NCBI GenBank assembly: GCA_013336165.1
Contig: JAAXUF010000001.1
Span: 124,001-188,000 of the forward strand
Origin: Coriobacteriia bacterium
GTDB lineage: Bacteria > Actinomycetota > Coriobacteriia > Anaerosomatales > JAAXUF01
Reading direction: 5' to 3'
DNA length: 64,000 nucleotides
The translations under genes and the position numbers were made by a program. Shown in pieces: positions 19,376 through 29,738 of this stretch (position 1 is the first letter of the stretch; every line of letters begins with the position of its first letter). The notes under the pieces were generated by a model. The model was not told the DNA's origin and made no database searches. It saw only the letters and a program-made list of their open reading frames with translations.

Positions 19376-20437
19376 TTAGCCCTTCAACGCGTCGAGCCGG
19401 GCGATTTCTTCGAAGAGTGCGCTGACAATCTGCTCCTCAGGGACTTTTCGGATGACCTGCCCGTGAGCGAAGATCATCCCCACTCCCCTGCCCGCCGCGA
19501 CTCCGATGTCTGCGTCCCTAGCTTCGCCCGGCCCGTTGACGACGCAGCCCATTACGGCGACTTTGAGGGGCGTGTCCCATTCGCGCAAACGCGCGGCGAC
19601 TTCCTCGGCGATCGGAATCAGATCGATTTCGCACCGACCGCATGTCGGGCAACTGACCAGTTCCGGCCCGTTTCGGCGGATGTCCAGTGCGCCGAGGATC
19701 TCCCAGCCTACGCGGACTTCCTCTGTCGGGTCCGCAGTGAGCGAAACACGCAATGTGTCGCCAATGCCCTCCGACAGGAGTATGCCAAGACCCACACTCG
19801 ACTTGACCGTACCGGCCATCAAGGTGCCCGCTTCTGTCACACCGATGTGCAAAGGATACGGGATCTCGCAGGCGAGCAGTCGGTACGCCTCGACCGTGCT
19901 GTTGACGTTGGACGCCTTCGCCGAAACGACGATGTCTTCGAAGCCGCGCGACTCAAAGTGGCGGCAAAACGCCGCTGCACTGGCAGCGAGCTTCTGAGCA
20001 AGCGGCCAGTCCTTGTCGGCGTATTCGTTGGAGAGGGATCCGGCGTTCACGCCGATCCGGATTGGGATGCCAGCGTTTCCCGCTGCGTCAATGACCGCAT
20101 TGACGCGATCGCTGTTGCCGATGTTGCCCGGGTTGATGCGGAGCTTGGCTGCTCCCGTTCGGGCCGCTTCGGTGGCAAGAGTATGGTCAAAATGAATATC
20201 GGCCACAACGGGAAGCGGGGACTGTAGGCAGATGCTCGCGAAGGCAGGCAGCGATTCTCGCCTCGGTATGGCGACTCGCACGATCTCACAGCCCGCATTC
20301 GCAAGAGCGCCAATCTGGGCAAGTGTTGCGACGACGTCGCTGGTGTCCGTGTTGGCCATGGACTGGACGCTGATAGGCGCACACCCTCCCACGGCCACGC
20401 CGCCGACGCTGACCGGACGACTTTCGCGACGCTGCAT
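19376..20437 (-). CDS. ispG: 4-hydroxy-3-methylbut-2-en-1-yl diphosphate synthase (flavodoxin)
   Basis: Iron-sulfur enzyme of the MEP isoprenoid pathway, converting MEcPP to HMBPP. The 353-residue protein has the TIM-barrel start (GGCAPISVQSMANTDT), RINPGNIG near residue 105, and the 4Fe-4S ligands in SCPTCGRCEIDL (near 263) and VMGCVVNGPGEA (near 300). ATG 20437 is chosen because GGAGGTCAAGGCG precedes it. The longer frame starts with a GTG that lies inside that ribosome-binding site. It follows rseP by 22 bases, and with dxr and uppS it forms an isoprenoid/envelope cluster. Confidence 0.96.
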   Translation of the reverse strand: MQRRESRPVSVGGVAVGGCAPISVQSMANTDTSDVVATLAQIGALANAGCEIVRVAIPRRESLPAFASICLQSPLPVVADIHFDHTLATEAARTGAAKLRINPGNIGNSDRVNAVIDAAGNAGIPIRIGVNAGSLSNEYADKDWPLAQKLAASAAAFCRHFESRGFEDIVVSAKASNVNSTVEAYRLLACEIPYPLHIGVTEAGTLMAGTVKSSVGLGILLSEGIGDTLRVSLTADPTEEVRVGWEILGALDIRRNGPELVSCPTCGRCEIDLIPIAEEVAARLREWDTPLKVAVMGCVVNGPGEARDADIGVAAGRGVGMIFAHGQVIRKVPEEQIVSALFEEIARLDALKG

Positions 20438-20459
20438 CGCCTTGACCTCCACTGAGATC

Positions 20460-21722
20460 TTACCCGCCGTTGACTATGAACCTGAGAATATCAGCGTACA
20501 TGAGGTAGCCGATGAACACGAAGAGGAGTGCCGTCCCCGTTGCCGAGATGCCGAGAACGACATTTCGCGAGAGAGGCTTGCGGGCGATACGTTCAGCGAC
20601 CTCCATGACTATCTTGCCGCCGTCGAGCGGAGGGATCGGAAGGATGTTCATGGCGCCAAGCGACAGCGAAAGTAGCGCGACAATGAAGGCGTAGTCGATC
20701 GGTCCCCGCTGAGCTTCCTGCGAGACTATGACGGAGATCCCGATGATGCTGGTCGACTGACTGACCGAGGACTGGAATGATTTCGGATTGAAGAATCCGG
20801 CGATTGCCACGAACACCTGTCCGACCCAAGAGATCGACTGTCTGAAGGCAGCGCCAACCGGAGAGGGCACGTTAATCTGCTGGGGGGCCACTCCCATCAT
20901 GGCGTTGCCGCTTGCCGATGCGGTGAGCGTCAGATCGATGGTACGGCTCTCGCCCGAGCGCAGTAACGTCACTGCGACCGAATCGCCGGGGACACGGGCG
21001 CGCAACGCGTCGATGAGAGCCTGCCAGTCGGCCAGCGTCTGACCGTTGAGCCCTGTGAGAGTGTCGCCTGCTCGAATGTCCGCCGAAGCAGCGGGGCTTC
21101 CAGAGACCACTGAGTCGACGGTGAGCGTCGGCTTCACTTCGCCATAGAGCGACAGCACCAGTACGAAAACGAGAATGGCTGCAGCAAGGTTCATAACGAC
21201 ACCCGCCGCGAGAACACAGATACGCTTCCACGTCGGAAGCCCTCGGAAGGTCTCACGTCTCGCACGGGTCAGCAGCGTTATCGGGTCAACGGAATCATCA
21301 TGAGGGTACCGAGAGACGAAGACGTCGTCCGTGTCGGCTTCAGGCTCGATCGCGCCCCAGTCCGCCAGGGTCGCAAGAATCGAGCCCGCCCTGTCCTCGT
21401 CGATGTCACACTCTCGGGCAAGCTGCGGGATTCCCACACTCCCCTCGCGGGTGACGAAAGCCAGTGCCTGGGCGAGCATGGGATCTTCGGGCCCGGGTTC
21501 CATGCCCGCGATTCGAACATATCCGCCGAGCGGGATCGCAGTTATTCCGTAAGTTGTCTTCTTGCCCCGAAACCGCAGTGCGGGTCCGGGGAGCCCGATC
21601 ATGAACTCGTGAACACGAACTCCAAAAGCGCGCGCGACGAGGAAGTGTCCCCCCTCGTGGAGGACAACAAGAATCGAAAACGTAAGGATTCCCCAAAAGA
21701 TCGCCGAGAGTGCCGTCATCAT
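20460..21722 (-). CDS. rseP: RseP-type site-2 protease with extra winged-helix-like insert
   Basis: Intramembrane zinc metalloprotease. The 420-residue protein has HEGGH at residues 22-26 in TM1 and LDG in MNILPIPPLDGG near residue 370. A PDZ domain lies at about 200-275 (SPAASADIRAGDTLTGLNG), with three or more other membrane helices. Between residues 81 and 140, after the TM1-proximal beta region and before TM2, lies an unusual insert. It reads like a winged helix-turn-helix: helices at 82-92, 97-104 and 109-121, then DWGAIEPE. By RseP topology this loop is cytoplasmic. The gene has its own promoter and precedes ispG. Targets are unknown. Confidence 0.93.
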   Translation of the reverse strand: MMTALSAIFWGILTFSILVVLHEGGHFLVARAFGVRVHEFMIGLPGPALRFRGKKTTYGITAIPLGGYVRIAGMEPGPEDPMLAQALAFVTREGSVGIPQLARECDIDEDRAGSILATLADWGAIEPEADTDDVFVSRYPHDDSVDPITLLTRARRETFRGLPTWKRICVLAAGVVMNLAAAILVFVLVLSLYGEVKPTLTVDSVVSGSPAASADIRAGDTLTGLNGQTLADWQALIDALRARVPGDSVAVTLLRSGESRTIDLTLTASASGNAMMGVAPQQINVPSPVGAAFRQSISWVGQVFVAIAGFFNPKSFQSSVSQSTSIIGISVIVSQEAQRGPIDYAFIVALLSLSLGAMNILPIPPLDGGKIVMEVAERIARKPLSRNVVLGISATGTALLFVFIGYLMYADILRFIVNGG

Positions 21723-21774
21723 GAGCTACTCCAATAAGTGCTATTGCCTTCGCACTCCAAGGCTTGTTACGCGG

Positions 21775-21803
21775 ATTGTACGCGAACGTATAGGTGTTCC
21801 CAA
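21775..21803 (-). promoter_or_regulatory. Promoter upstream of rseP-ispG
   Basis: On the minus strand TTGGGA and TACAAT are 17 bases apart, in the 109-base spacer between dxr and rseP. Both hexamers are close to the sigma-70-type consensus. The -10 box lies about 52 bases before the rseP start. Confidence 0.65.
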
Positions 21804-21831
21804 AACATGTATACCGCCAGATGAGGGCAGT

Positions 21832-23001
21832 CTACACGCGGGATAATCTAGCTAGGAAGGTCTCCGCGCTAGAGCGCGACCGCCTGTCGACCTCTTCGAC
21901 CTGCTCAACGGATTCTAGGAGCTCGACATTGTGAGAGGAGAGGACGACTTCGACCGTCTTCTCGATGTCTAGGAAACCACAGCGTCCCGCCAGAAATGCG
22001 CCAACAGCAGTTTCATTTGCTGCATTCATGGCCGCGGGGGCCGTACCTCCTGCGTGACCGGCCTCGAGTGCCAGACGCAGACAGCCGAACGTTTCTAAGT
22101 CGGGGGCGTCGAAATCAAGGTGGCTTATCTTGAGAAGGTCCACCCGCATGGCCGATGAGGGCCATCGCCTCGGGTGTGAAAGCGCGTATTGGATCGGTAT
22201 GCGCATGTCGGAGACCCCGAGTTGCGCCTTCACGCTTCCATCGGCGAACTCGACCATAGAATGGATGCACGACTGGCGGTGGACAAGAACCTCGATTGCG
22301 TCATAAGGCATGCCGAACAGATGATGGGCCTCAATGACCTCGAGACCCTTGTTCATCAGTGTCGCCGAGTCGATAGTGATCTTGGGACCCATACACCACG
22401 TGGGATGTGCTAACGCGTCTTCGGCGGTCACATTCTGAAGCTCAAGGCGGGTTCTCCCATAGAAGGGCCCGCCTGACGCGGTTAGCCAGAGGGCGGTAAC
22501 GTCATCGGCATGTTCCCCTACAAGGCACTGGAAGATCGCAGAGTGCTCCGAGTCAACCGGCACCAACTGCCCCGGACGGGCAAGGCGGGTTACGAGCCCT
22601 CCGCCGACGACCAGCGACTCCTTGTTCGCAAGTGCAAGGGTCTTGCCCGCTTGGAGCGCAGCCACTGTAACCTCCAAACCGGCCGAGCCGACTAGAGCGT
22701 TGAGGACGACATCCACTTCGGGATGCGCGGCAAGACTGGTGACTGCCGCTTCGCCACCAAGGACGTTCAGGTGCGGAGCGAGCGTGCGTGCCCGACCGGC
22801 AGCCGAAGGATCCGCAAGTGCAACGTGGGAGACGCCGAATGCCGCCGCTTGCGCTACCAGCCGCTCGGCGTTGACATCGGCCGAGAGCGCCACAACTCGG
22901 ATCTCCCGAGGATGCGCTGCAGCGACATCGAGTGCCTGCCGTCCGATTGAACCGGTCGAGCCGAGCACCGCCACCCGCAGTGGTGCCGGGGGGATGCTCA
23001 C
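21832..23001 (-). CDS. dxr: 1-deoxy-D-xylulose-5-phosphate reductoisomerase
   Basis: MEP-pathway enzyme converting DXP to MEP. The 389-residue protein shows the NADPH loop LGSTGSIGRQALDV near residue 15, ALANKESLVVGG, the metal-binding VPVDSEHSAIFQ near 150, TASGGPF, and PTWCMGPKITIDSATLMNKGLE near 210. The start is GTG at 23001, with GGGGAGG six bases upstream, overlapping the cdsA stop as GTGA. The open frame continues nearly 600 bases further upstream, but that part is antiparallel-frame noise over cdsA. Confidence 0.95.
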   Translation of the reverse strand: MSIPPAPLRVAVLGSTGSIGRQALDVAAAHPREIRVVALSADVNAERLVAQAAAFGVSHVALADPSAAGRARTLAPHLNVLGGEAAVTSLAAHPEVDVVLNALVGSAGLEVTVAALQAGKTLALANKESLVVGGGLVTRLARPGQLVPVDSEHSAIFQCLVGEHADDVTALWLTASGGPFYGRTRLELQNVTAEDALAHPTWCMGPKITIDSATLMNKGLEVIEAHHLFGMPYDAIEVLVHRQSCIHSMVEFADGSVKAQLGVSDMRIPIQYALSHPRRWPSSAMRVDLLKISHLDFDAPDLETFGCLRLALEAGHAGGTAPAAMNAANETAVGAFLAGRCGFLDIEKTVEVVLSSHNVELLESVEQVEEVDRRSRSSAETFLARLSRV

Positions 23002-23869
23002 TGAACGCCTCCCCAGTGCAGAATCCAATACGCGACAAGACACGTGAGAATGAGGGCATCCAGACGATCCAGGAACCCTCCGTGTCCGGGCAATGAGTTG
23101 CCCGAATCCTTCACCCCCGCCTCGCGCTTGAGGCGCGATTCGAAGAGGTCTCCGATGATGGAGGCCAATCCGAGTGCGAAGGATAGCGCTATGGCCAGTC
23201 CCACCGATACCCCGGTACTCGGTATCAGGAGAGCAAGAGCCACCCACACGATCAATGTGCCGACAAAACCGGCGATGAGCCCCTCGACCGACTTCTTCGG
23301 CGATATTCGAGGCAGCAACTTGTGACGGCCGAATATCGAGCCTACGAGATATGCGAGAGAGTCGTTGGCCCATGAGCTGATGACGACCGCCAAGGCGAGC
23401 ACCATTCCAGCATGAAACGTGTGGACGATAAGGACAAGGAAACCCAGAAGAAAGCCGGTGTAGAGTGCGCCGAAAACCGTTGTGGCAGTATCGGCCATTC
23501 GCGAACGGACGAAGAGGACGTGCCAAGCAAACGAGACGGCGATCAGGGCAGTAACGGTGCCGGTCAACCCGGCCATGCCCCAGAGTGCCGCACATATCGG
23601 CATCAGCCCGGCTGCGATCACCCCGAACGAAACGTTGAGCAATCTTGGGTCGAGATGCGCCATGACATAAAACTCACGTGCAGCCAATGCGGCCATCGTG
23701 CCAAAGACGGCGCCTAGAATCACTGCATTGTAGGCGCCAAAGGGTCCGTAGTCTGCCAGCAGGATTGCGACAAGGACGACAGCGCCGTAGAGGCCGGCGG
23801 TAGTCGTTCGTCGGAAGAACGACACCGGCTTGATCCCTTCAGGTTCTTCGATCTGAAACTCGGTCACCA

Positions 23870-23870
<1 letters not shown>
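22998..23870 (-). CDS. cdsA: Phosphatidate cytidylyltransferase
   Basis: Integral membrane enzyme making CDP-diacylglycerol for phospholipid synthesis. The 290-residue protein has about seven or eight hydrophobic helices and the family signature in its last third: SPKKSVEGLIAG, then GDLFESRLKREAGVKDSG and LPGHGGFLDRLDAL. The ATG at 23870 overlaps the uppS stop (TGATG), with GGGGGAC upstream. Upstream in-frame codons overlap uppS and are discounted. Confidence 0.94.
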
Positions 23871-24646
<776 letters not shown>

Positions 24647-24648
24647 TG

Positions 24649-25209
24649 TTAGACTTCCATGATCTCGGCTTCTTTGCGCTTCAAGGCATCATCCACGTCG
24701 CGGATGTGTGTGTCTGTCAGCTTCTGGATTTCAGTCTCCGCACGCCGCAACTCGTCCTCGGAGATATCGGCGTCCTTCTCGGCACGCTCAAGCTTGTTGT
24801 TCGCGTCGCGCCGAATGTTGCGGATGGAGATCTTGGTCTCCTCGGCGTAGTGCTTGCACAGTTTCGCGAGATCTCGGCGGCGCTCTTCGGTCAGCGGCGG
24901 AAACGGAAGCCGGATGATCGAGCCGTCGTTGCTGGGGGTGATGCCGAGGTCAGAGGCCATGATGGCCTTCTCGATGGCTTTGAGTGCGGACTTGTCCCAT
25001 GGCTCAATAACGAGCATTTGAGCTTCAGGTGTTTTGATACCCGCGATCTGTGAGATCGGTGTAGACGTGCCGTAGTAGTCGATGTTGATGCCGTCAAGAA
25101 TCGCGCCGCTTGCCCTGCCGGTGCGGACAGTGCTGAACTCATGCCCGAGAGAGTGCACGGTCTTGGTCATATGATCGCGGGCCTCGTTCAGAATCTCGGT
25201 AGTGCTCAC
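24649..25209 (-). CDS. frr: Ribosome-recycling factor
   Basis: A 186-residue factor that splits post-termination ribosomes together with EF-G. It has the three-helix bundle plus small domain, with [16 protein letters not shown] near residue 25, the [13 protein letters not shown] motif near residue 99, and a charged C-terminal helix. The start is GTG at 25209 overlapping the pyrH stop (GTGA), with GGGGGGA upstream. The order rpsB-tsf-pyrH-frr-uppS-cdsA-dxr-rseP-ispG is widely conserved. Confidence 0.97.
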   Translation of the reverse strand: MSTTEILNEARDHMTKTVHSLGHEFSTVRTGRASGAILDGINIDYYGTSTPISQIAGIKTPEAQMLVIEPWDKSALKAIEKAIMASDLGITPSNDGSIIRLPFPPLTEERRRDLAKLCKHYAEETKISIRNIRRDANNKLERAEKDADISEDELRRAETEIQKLTDTHIRDVDDALKRKEAEIMEV

Positions 25210-25934
25210 AGGTGGTCCCCCCTCACGATCGTCCCCACGGCCTCGCCGCAGAGCGCCCTTTCGATGTTGTTGTCAACTTCCATGTTGAAGACAAGAATCG
25301 GCAGGTTATTGTCCATGCATAGCGAGATGGCTGTCGAGTCCATGACCTGCAGACCCATGTTGAGCACGTCTATGTAGGCAAGCTCAACGAATTTCTTGGC
25401 GTCAGGGTGGGTCTTTGGATCCGCGTCATAGATGCCATCGACCTTCGTCGCCTTCATTATGCATTCAGCGCCGATTTCGAGTGCTCTCAGCGCGGCAGTG
25501 GTATCGGTCGTGAAATATGGGTTGCCGGTTCCGGCCGCGAAGATTACGACCCGACCCTTTTCCAGATGACGCATCGCACGGCGTCTGATGTAGGGTTCGG
25601 CGACGGACTGCATGTCGATGGCGCTCATCACGCGAGTGAATACGCCGATACGTTCGAGCGCCTCTTGGAGTGCAAGGGAGTTCATGACTGTGGCCAGCAT
25701 GCCGATGTAGTCGGCCTGTGCGCGGTCCATGCCGGCAGCGGACGCGGCGATACCGCGAAAGATGTTGCCTCCGCCAACGACGACAGCGATCTCAACGCCG
25801 CCTGCGCGAACGCTCTTGATCTGGTCGGCAAGAGAGTTCAGGACCCGCGGTTCTATGCCGTAGCCGCGGTCGCCCATGAGCGCCTCGCCTGAAAGCTTAA
25901 GAAGAACTCGGCGGAAACGGTAGTGATCGGACAC
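25206..25934 (-). CDS. pyrH: Uridylate kinase
   Basis: Hexameric UMP kinase of the amino-acid kinase fold. The 242-residue protein has [12 protein letters not shown] near residue 10, the glycine-rich [11 protein letters not shown] near residue 51, [11 protein letters not shown] near 135, and [10 protein letters not shown] near 163. The start is GTG at 25934, with AGGGGAGA upstream. A 133-base spacer with a strong hairpin separates it from tsf. Confidence 0.96.
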   Translation of the reverse strand: MSDHYRFRRVLLKLSGEALMGDRGYGIEPRVLNSLADQIKSVRAGGVEIAVVVGGGNIFRGIAASAAGMDRAQADYIGMLATVMNSLALQEALERIGVFTRVMSAIDMQSVAEPYIRRRAMRHLEKGRVVIFAAGTGNPYFTTDTTAALRALEIGAECIMKATKVDGIYDADPKTHPDAKKFVELAYIDVLNMGLQVMDSTAISLCMDNNLPILVFNMEVDNNIERALCGEAVGTIVRGDHL

Positions 25935-25999
25935 AGCTCTCCCCTCTTCGTGTCAGACTTGGGCCCGAAAAGATAGGTAGCCCGCAGACAGGATACAGC

Positions 26000-26033
26000 A
26001 CTCGGGCCGGCACGTGGATGTGCCGGCCCGAGT
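26000..26033 (-). terminator. Very strong hairpin between tsf and pyrH, no U-run
   Basis: Perfect 14-base GC-rich arms (26000-26013 and 26020-26033) surround a six-base loop, 35 bases after the tsf stop. The strand after the stem is not U-rich on either side. It probably shapes the differential level of tsf over pyrH, by factor-dependent termination or by protecting the rpsB-tsf 3' end; that role is inferred. Confidence 0.6.
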
Positions 26034-26067
26034 CACAACAAAGCATGTTCGACCTTGACCGAGACTG

Positions 26068-26958
26068 CTATTCGGCCGAAGTCTCGCCCAAGACAAAACG
26101 GGTGAAGTTGACGATGACAAGTGTGTCGCCGAGGGCCTTGCCAGTCTGAGCCGCATAGTCGCCTACGGAGATATCGGGGTTCTTCACGAAAGCCTGCTCG
26201 ACGAGAGCGACCTCCTTGAAGAACTTCTGCAGGCGGCCCTGCGCCATCTTCTCTTGGATCGACTCCGGCTTGCCGGACTCGGCTGCCTGAGCCTTGTAGA
26301 TGGACATCTCATGCGCGACCAGCTCAGGATCCGCATTCTCACGGCGCACAAAGAACGGCTGTGCGGCCGCGACCTGCATGGCGACGTCTCGGGCAAATGT
26401 CTTGAACTCGGCCTGCTCGCCGGTCTCCGGCTTGCCGTACGAGATCGCAACCAGAATACCGATCTTGCCGCCGCCATGGATATAGGATGCGACAGAACCA
26501 GTGCCGTCGATCTCCTCGCGAACGAAACGTGCGATACCCATGTTCTCGCCGAGCTTGGAAACCTTCTCCCCAAACAGCTGCTCAACAGTGATCCCGCGCG
26601 AAGAAATCGTCTGCGTAAGGAGCTCGGCGATATCGGTGGGGATCTCGGCGGCGATATGCTCGGCGATCTCGGCGGCAAAAGACGTGAACTCGTCGTTGCG
26701 ACCGACAAAGTCGGTCTCGGAGTTGACCTCGACCAGAACGCCAACCTTGGTGTCCTGGCTGACAAACGCGGCTATCGTGCCTTCGTTTGTCGCGCGTCCT
26801 GCCTTCTTCGCAAGTGCAGCAAGCCCGCGTGTGCGAAGAATGTCGATCGCAGTGTTCAGTTCGCCTTCGGCCTCAGAAAGCGCCTTCTTGCACTCCATCA
26901 TTCCGGCGCCGGTGCACTCCCGAAGCTCTTTGACCATGCCGGCGGTAATCTCAGCCAT
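26068..26958 (-). CDS. tsf: Translation elongation factor Ts
   Basis: Nucleotide exchange factor for EF-Tu. The 296-residue protein begins with the signature KELRECTGAGMMECKKAL. It has the EVNSETDFVGRNDEF motif near residue 78, and its C-terminal half carries the dimerisation subdomain and coiled-coil region. Length is standard. It follows rpsB by 67 bases and shares its promoter. Confidence 0.97.
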   Translation of the reverse strand: MAEITAGMVKELRECTGAGMMECKKALSEAEGELNTAIDILRTRGLAALAKKAGRATNEGTIAAFVSQDTKVGVLVEVNSETDFVGRNDEFTSFAAEIAEHIAAEIPTDIAELLTQTISSRGITVEQLFGEKVSKLGENMGIARFVREEIDGTGSVASYIHGGGKIGILVAISYGKPETGEQAEFKTFARDVAMQVAAAQPFFVRRENADPELVAHEMSIYKAQAAESGKPESIQEKMAQGRLQKFFKEVALVEQAFVKNPDISVGDYAAQTGKALGDTLVIVNFTRFVLGETSAE

Positions 26959-27025
26959 GGATTCATTCCTCTCGTTAGAACCTGTTCAAATAGGGTTTCA
27001 GCGTAGTGCTGAATACCGAGAAAGA

Positions 27026-27838
27026 CTACTCTGCGTTCGTGCTGCCGGCTTCAGCGGCTTCGCCAAGTGAAACAGCAGGATCAGCGGTTTCGACACAGGC
27101 GTCCCTGTCCGCGACCAGCGGAACCGGGGCGGTGCTTGCCACTACAGCGGGAACATTGCCTCCACGACCGTCGATTACCGCATCCGCGATAACGCGACAC
27201 ATGAGGCCGACTGAACGGATGGCGTCGTCGTTGGCGGGAATGACGTAGTCGACTTCATCAGGATCGGCGTTGGTGTCGACAAGTCCGATAATCGGGATCC
27301 GCAGGCGACGAGCCTCACGAATGGCGATATCTTCACGCTTCGTGTCGACGACGAATATCGCACCAGGGAGCGAACGCATATCGCGAACACCGCCGAGGTT
27401 GTCCTGTAGCTTGCCGAGTTCCTTGCGAAGGAGCAGCTGCTCCTTCTTGGGAAGGGTCGCCATACGGCCGTCAGCTTCCATAGCCTCAAGCTCTTCCATG
27501 TGCTGCACACGGCTGCGCATAGTAACGAAGTTGGTCAGCATGCCGCCGAGCCAGCGGTGGTTCACGTAGGGCATCCCGCTGCGGAGAGCCTCGTCGCGAA
27601 TCGGCTCCTGCGCCTGCTTCTTGGTACCCACGAAGAGGATCGACTCGCCGCGCTGAGTAAGCGAACGGGTGAACCTGTAGGAACCATCGAGTTCCTTGAG
27701 CGTGCGCTGCAGGTCAAGAATGTAGATGCCACTACGTTCGGTGAAGATGTATGGCTTCATCTTCGGGTTCCAGCGGCGGGTCTGGTGCCCGAAATGCACA
27801 CCGGCTTCGAGCAGGTCCTTAATTGTAACGACGGGCAT
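27026..27838 (-). CDS. rpsB: 30S ribosomal protein S2
   Basis: A 270-residue small-subunit protein. Diagnostic stretches are [24 protein letters not shown] at the start, [13 protein letters not shown] near residue 92, and [15 protein letters not shown] near 175. The C-terminal 45 residues are a variable Ala/Val-rich tail. The ATG at 27838 has GGAGGAT upstream. A promoter and a short leader with a small hairpin (27887-27903, CCATTC/GAATGG) precede it, a plausible site for S2 autoregulation. Confidence 0.97.
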   Translation of the reverse strand: MPVVTIKDLLEAGVHFGHQTRRWNPKMKPYIFTERSGIYILDLQRTLKELDGSYRFTRSLTQRGESILFVGTKKQAQEPIRDEALRSGMPYVNHRWLGGMLTNFVTMRSRVQHMEELEAMEADGRMATLPKKEQLLLRKELGKLQDNLGGVRDMRSLPGAIFVVDTKREDIAIREARRLRIPIIGLVDTNADPDEVDYVIPANDDAIRSVGLMCRVIADAVIDGRGGNVPAVVASTAPVPLVADRDACVETADPAVSLGEAAEAGSTNAE

Positions 27839-27949
27839 AGCATCCTCCAGATCGGTTGTCTTCCGCCCGGTTCAACCCTCTTGCGACCATTCGCGCGGAA
27901 TGGCACCTCGCACCGAAGTCCCCGGACGTGCTTAGTTAGTAGCTGAGGA

Positions 27950-27977
27950 AGTATAGCAGAGCGGCCGATATTCGCAA
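27950..27977 (-). promoter_or_regulatory. Promoter for rpsB-tsf
   Basis: On the minus strand TTGCGA and TATACT are 16 bases apart, and TGC precedes the -10, giving an extended element. Transcription would start about 105 bases before rpsB, within the 175-base spacer after whiG. Confidence 0.7.
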
Positions 27978-28013
27978 TCGACGCGCCGTGCCGTCATGGT
28001 TGGAGGAAGGTCT

Positions 28014-28796
28014 CTAGGACGCCATCGCTGAAGCGAAATGCAGATGAGCACGGAGTCTCAGAACGGCCTTAGTGTGCATTTGGCTTACGCGCGACTCTGT
28101 CACTCCCAGAACCTGCCCTATCTCCTTGAGCGTCAGTCCCTCGTAATAGTAGAGCGCGACCACCGTCTTTTCGCGCTCAGGTAGCCCGTCAATCGCATCT
28201 GCAAGAAGATCCTTGATCTCGGCCGTCTCGAAGAGTTTCACGGGATCCTCGGCTGAGGCGTCAGGAATCGAGTTGAGCGGGTCTTGGCCTTCGTCGCGAT
28301 CAAAACCAACCCAGATTTCCTCAAATGAAACGACGGAGGTATACGAGAGCTTGGAGAGTATCTCCTGATACTCCTTGAGCGAAATGCCCATGTGCTCGGA
28401 GACTTCACCATCGGTGGGAACTCGCTTCAGCACGCCTTCGAGAGCAGCATACGAGCGCTCAATCTCTTTGGCTCGCGATCGCACTGAACGGGGAACCCAG
28501 TCCATGGCACGAAGTTCGTCGATAATCGCGCCTTTGATCCGGGAAATAGCATAGGTCTCGAACTTGATTGCGCGTTCGAGATCGAACTTCTCAATGGCAT
28601 CGATAAGCCCGAAGATGCCATAGCTTATGAGATCAGCGGTTTCGACCGTTTGGGGAAGGCTCGCAGCAAGGCGACCGGCCACATACTTGACGAGTGGAGA
28701 ATAGACAAGAATCAACTCGTCACGAGCTGCGGTATCGAGATCGTCTTTGTAGCGGGCCCAAAGGGCGGATGTGTCCGTCCGTGGGTCAGATCTCAT
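28014..28796 (-). CDS. whiG: FliA/WhiG-family RNA polymerase sigma factor
   Basis: A 260-residue group 3 sigma factor. Region 2 spans about residues 25-105 (YSPLVKYVAGRLA, DLISYGIFGLIDAIEKFD, FETYAISRIKGAIIDELR). Region 3 follows (RSVRSRAKEIERSYAALE), and region 4 ends with LTLKEIGQVLGVTESRVSQMHTKA. Members control sporulation septation in Streptomyces or flagellar genes elsewhere. No flagellar gene is in this window, so its regulon here is open. Its position between xerC and rpsB matches actinobacterial synteny. The ATG at 28796 has AGGGGAG upstream. No anti-sigma gene is adjacent. Confidence 0.92.
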   Translation of the reverse strand: MRSDPRTDTSALWARYKDDLDTAARDELILVYSPLVKYVAGRLAASLPQTVETADLISYGIFGLIDAIEKFDLERAIKFETYAISRIKGAIIDELRAMDWVPRSVRSRAKEIERSYAALEGVLKRVPTDGEVSEHMGISLKEYQEILSKLSYTSVVSFEEIWVGFDRDEGQDPLNSIPDASAEDPVKLFETAEIKDLLADAIDGLPEREKTVVALYYYEGLTLKEIGQVLGVTESRVSQMHTKAVLRLRAHLHFASAMAS

Positions 28797-28832
28797 GCAG
28801 CTCCCCTAACTGCGCTCGCCTGGGCGCCAGTC

Positions 28833-29738
28833 TCATGCACGCGGATGAGCGTTCCGATGCACGTCTTGGAGCCGCTTCATACTGAGGTGAGTATATATCT
28901 GGGTCGTTGACAGGGCAACGTGGCCGAGGAGTTCCTGGACGGTACGCAAGTCGGCTCCCGCTTCCAGAAGATGGGTCGCGAAGGTATGGCGTATTGCATG
29001 GGGTGACAGCGACTCGGCTCCGCCAACTTGAATCAGATAGCGTTTGAAGAGCCGTCGAATCGCATCGGACGACAGCCCTATACCCCGCGTGGACAGGAAG
29101 ACGTAGTCGGGGGATTCAGGTTTGGCGAACGTGGGACGTTCATCCTTCAGATATGCCTGTATGGCAGACATGGCCTGACGGTAGACGGGCACAATCCGCT
29201 CCTTTGAACCCTTTCCCATTACCTTCACCTGGCTTTGGCCCACGTCAAGATCCTTAAGCCTCAGTGTCGACACCTCGCTGACACGCGCGCCGGTCGCGTA
29301 GAGGAGTTCGAGCACGGCGCGATCCCGAAGACCCGGTGCTTTGGAGGGATCAGGCGCCTCGATGAGTCGTTCGACGATGTCAACGGGGACGACGGTCGGC
29401 AGACGTCTCGGCACCTTTGGTGCGGCAATCACGGATGCCGGTTCTGAGCTGACGAGACCTTCGCCGACAAGGTAAGCGAAGAGCGAACGAACAGACGAGA
29501 GCCTTCGGGCGACGGTTCGCCGTGCATAGCCTGCTGCGTCGAGCTCCGCCACATAGGCGCGCATCTGACGATGGGTGAGATTGATAGGGTCAACCCCGCC
29601 CCGATGCTGCGCCCAATCCAAATACCGCGCGAGATCCGCAGAGTATGCTCGGACGGTGTTGGGTGACGCTCCCCGCTCGACGGCGAGATGATTGAGAAAC
29701 CGGTCGACGAGTTCTTCGGCTGAGGGGATCTCACTCAT
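28833..29738 (-). CDS. xerC: Tyrosine recombinase XerC
   Basis: Site-specific recombinase that resolves chromosome dimers. The 301-residue protein has an N-terminal SAM-like core-binding domain (1-95) and a catalytic domain with all active residues: Arg152 in TGARVSEV, Lys176 in MGKGSKER, His247 and Arg250 in HAIRHTFATHLLEAGADL, His273 in LLGHVALSTTQIYTH, and Tyr282. It overlaps the trmFO stop by eight bases, so it is part of the dprA-trmFO-xerC run rather than a mobile element. No partner XerD or dif site is visible here. Confidence 0.93.
   Translation of the reverse strand: MSEIPSAEELVDRFLNHLAVERGASPNTVRAYSADLARYLDWAQHRGGVDPINLTHRQMRAYVAELDAAGYARRTVARRLSSVRSLFAYLVGEGLVSSEPASVIAAPKVPRRLPTVVPVDIVERLIEAPDPSKAPGLRDRAVLELLYATGARVSEVSTLRLKDLDVGQSQVKVMGKGSKERIVPVYRQAMSAIQAYLKDERPTFAKPESPDYVFLSTRGIGLSSDAIRRLFKRYLIQVGGAESLSPHAIRHTFATHLLEAGADLRTVQELLGHVALSTTQIYTHLSMKRLQDVHRNAHPRA

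Noticed and set aside
23002-23595. N-terminal extension of dxr by about 200 residues
   Set aside because: It overlaps cdsA in another frame and is not conserved Dxr sequence; GTG 23001 has a good ribosome-binding site.
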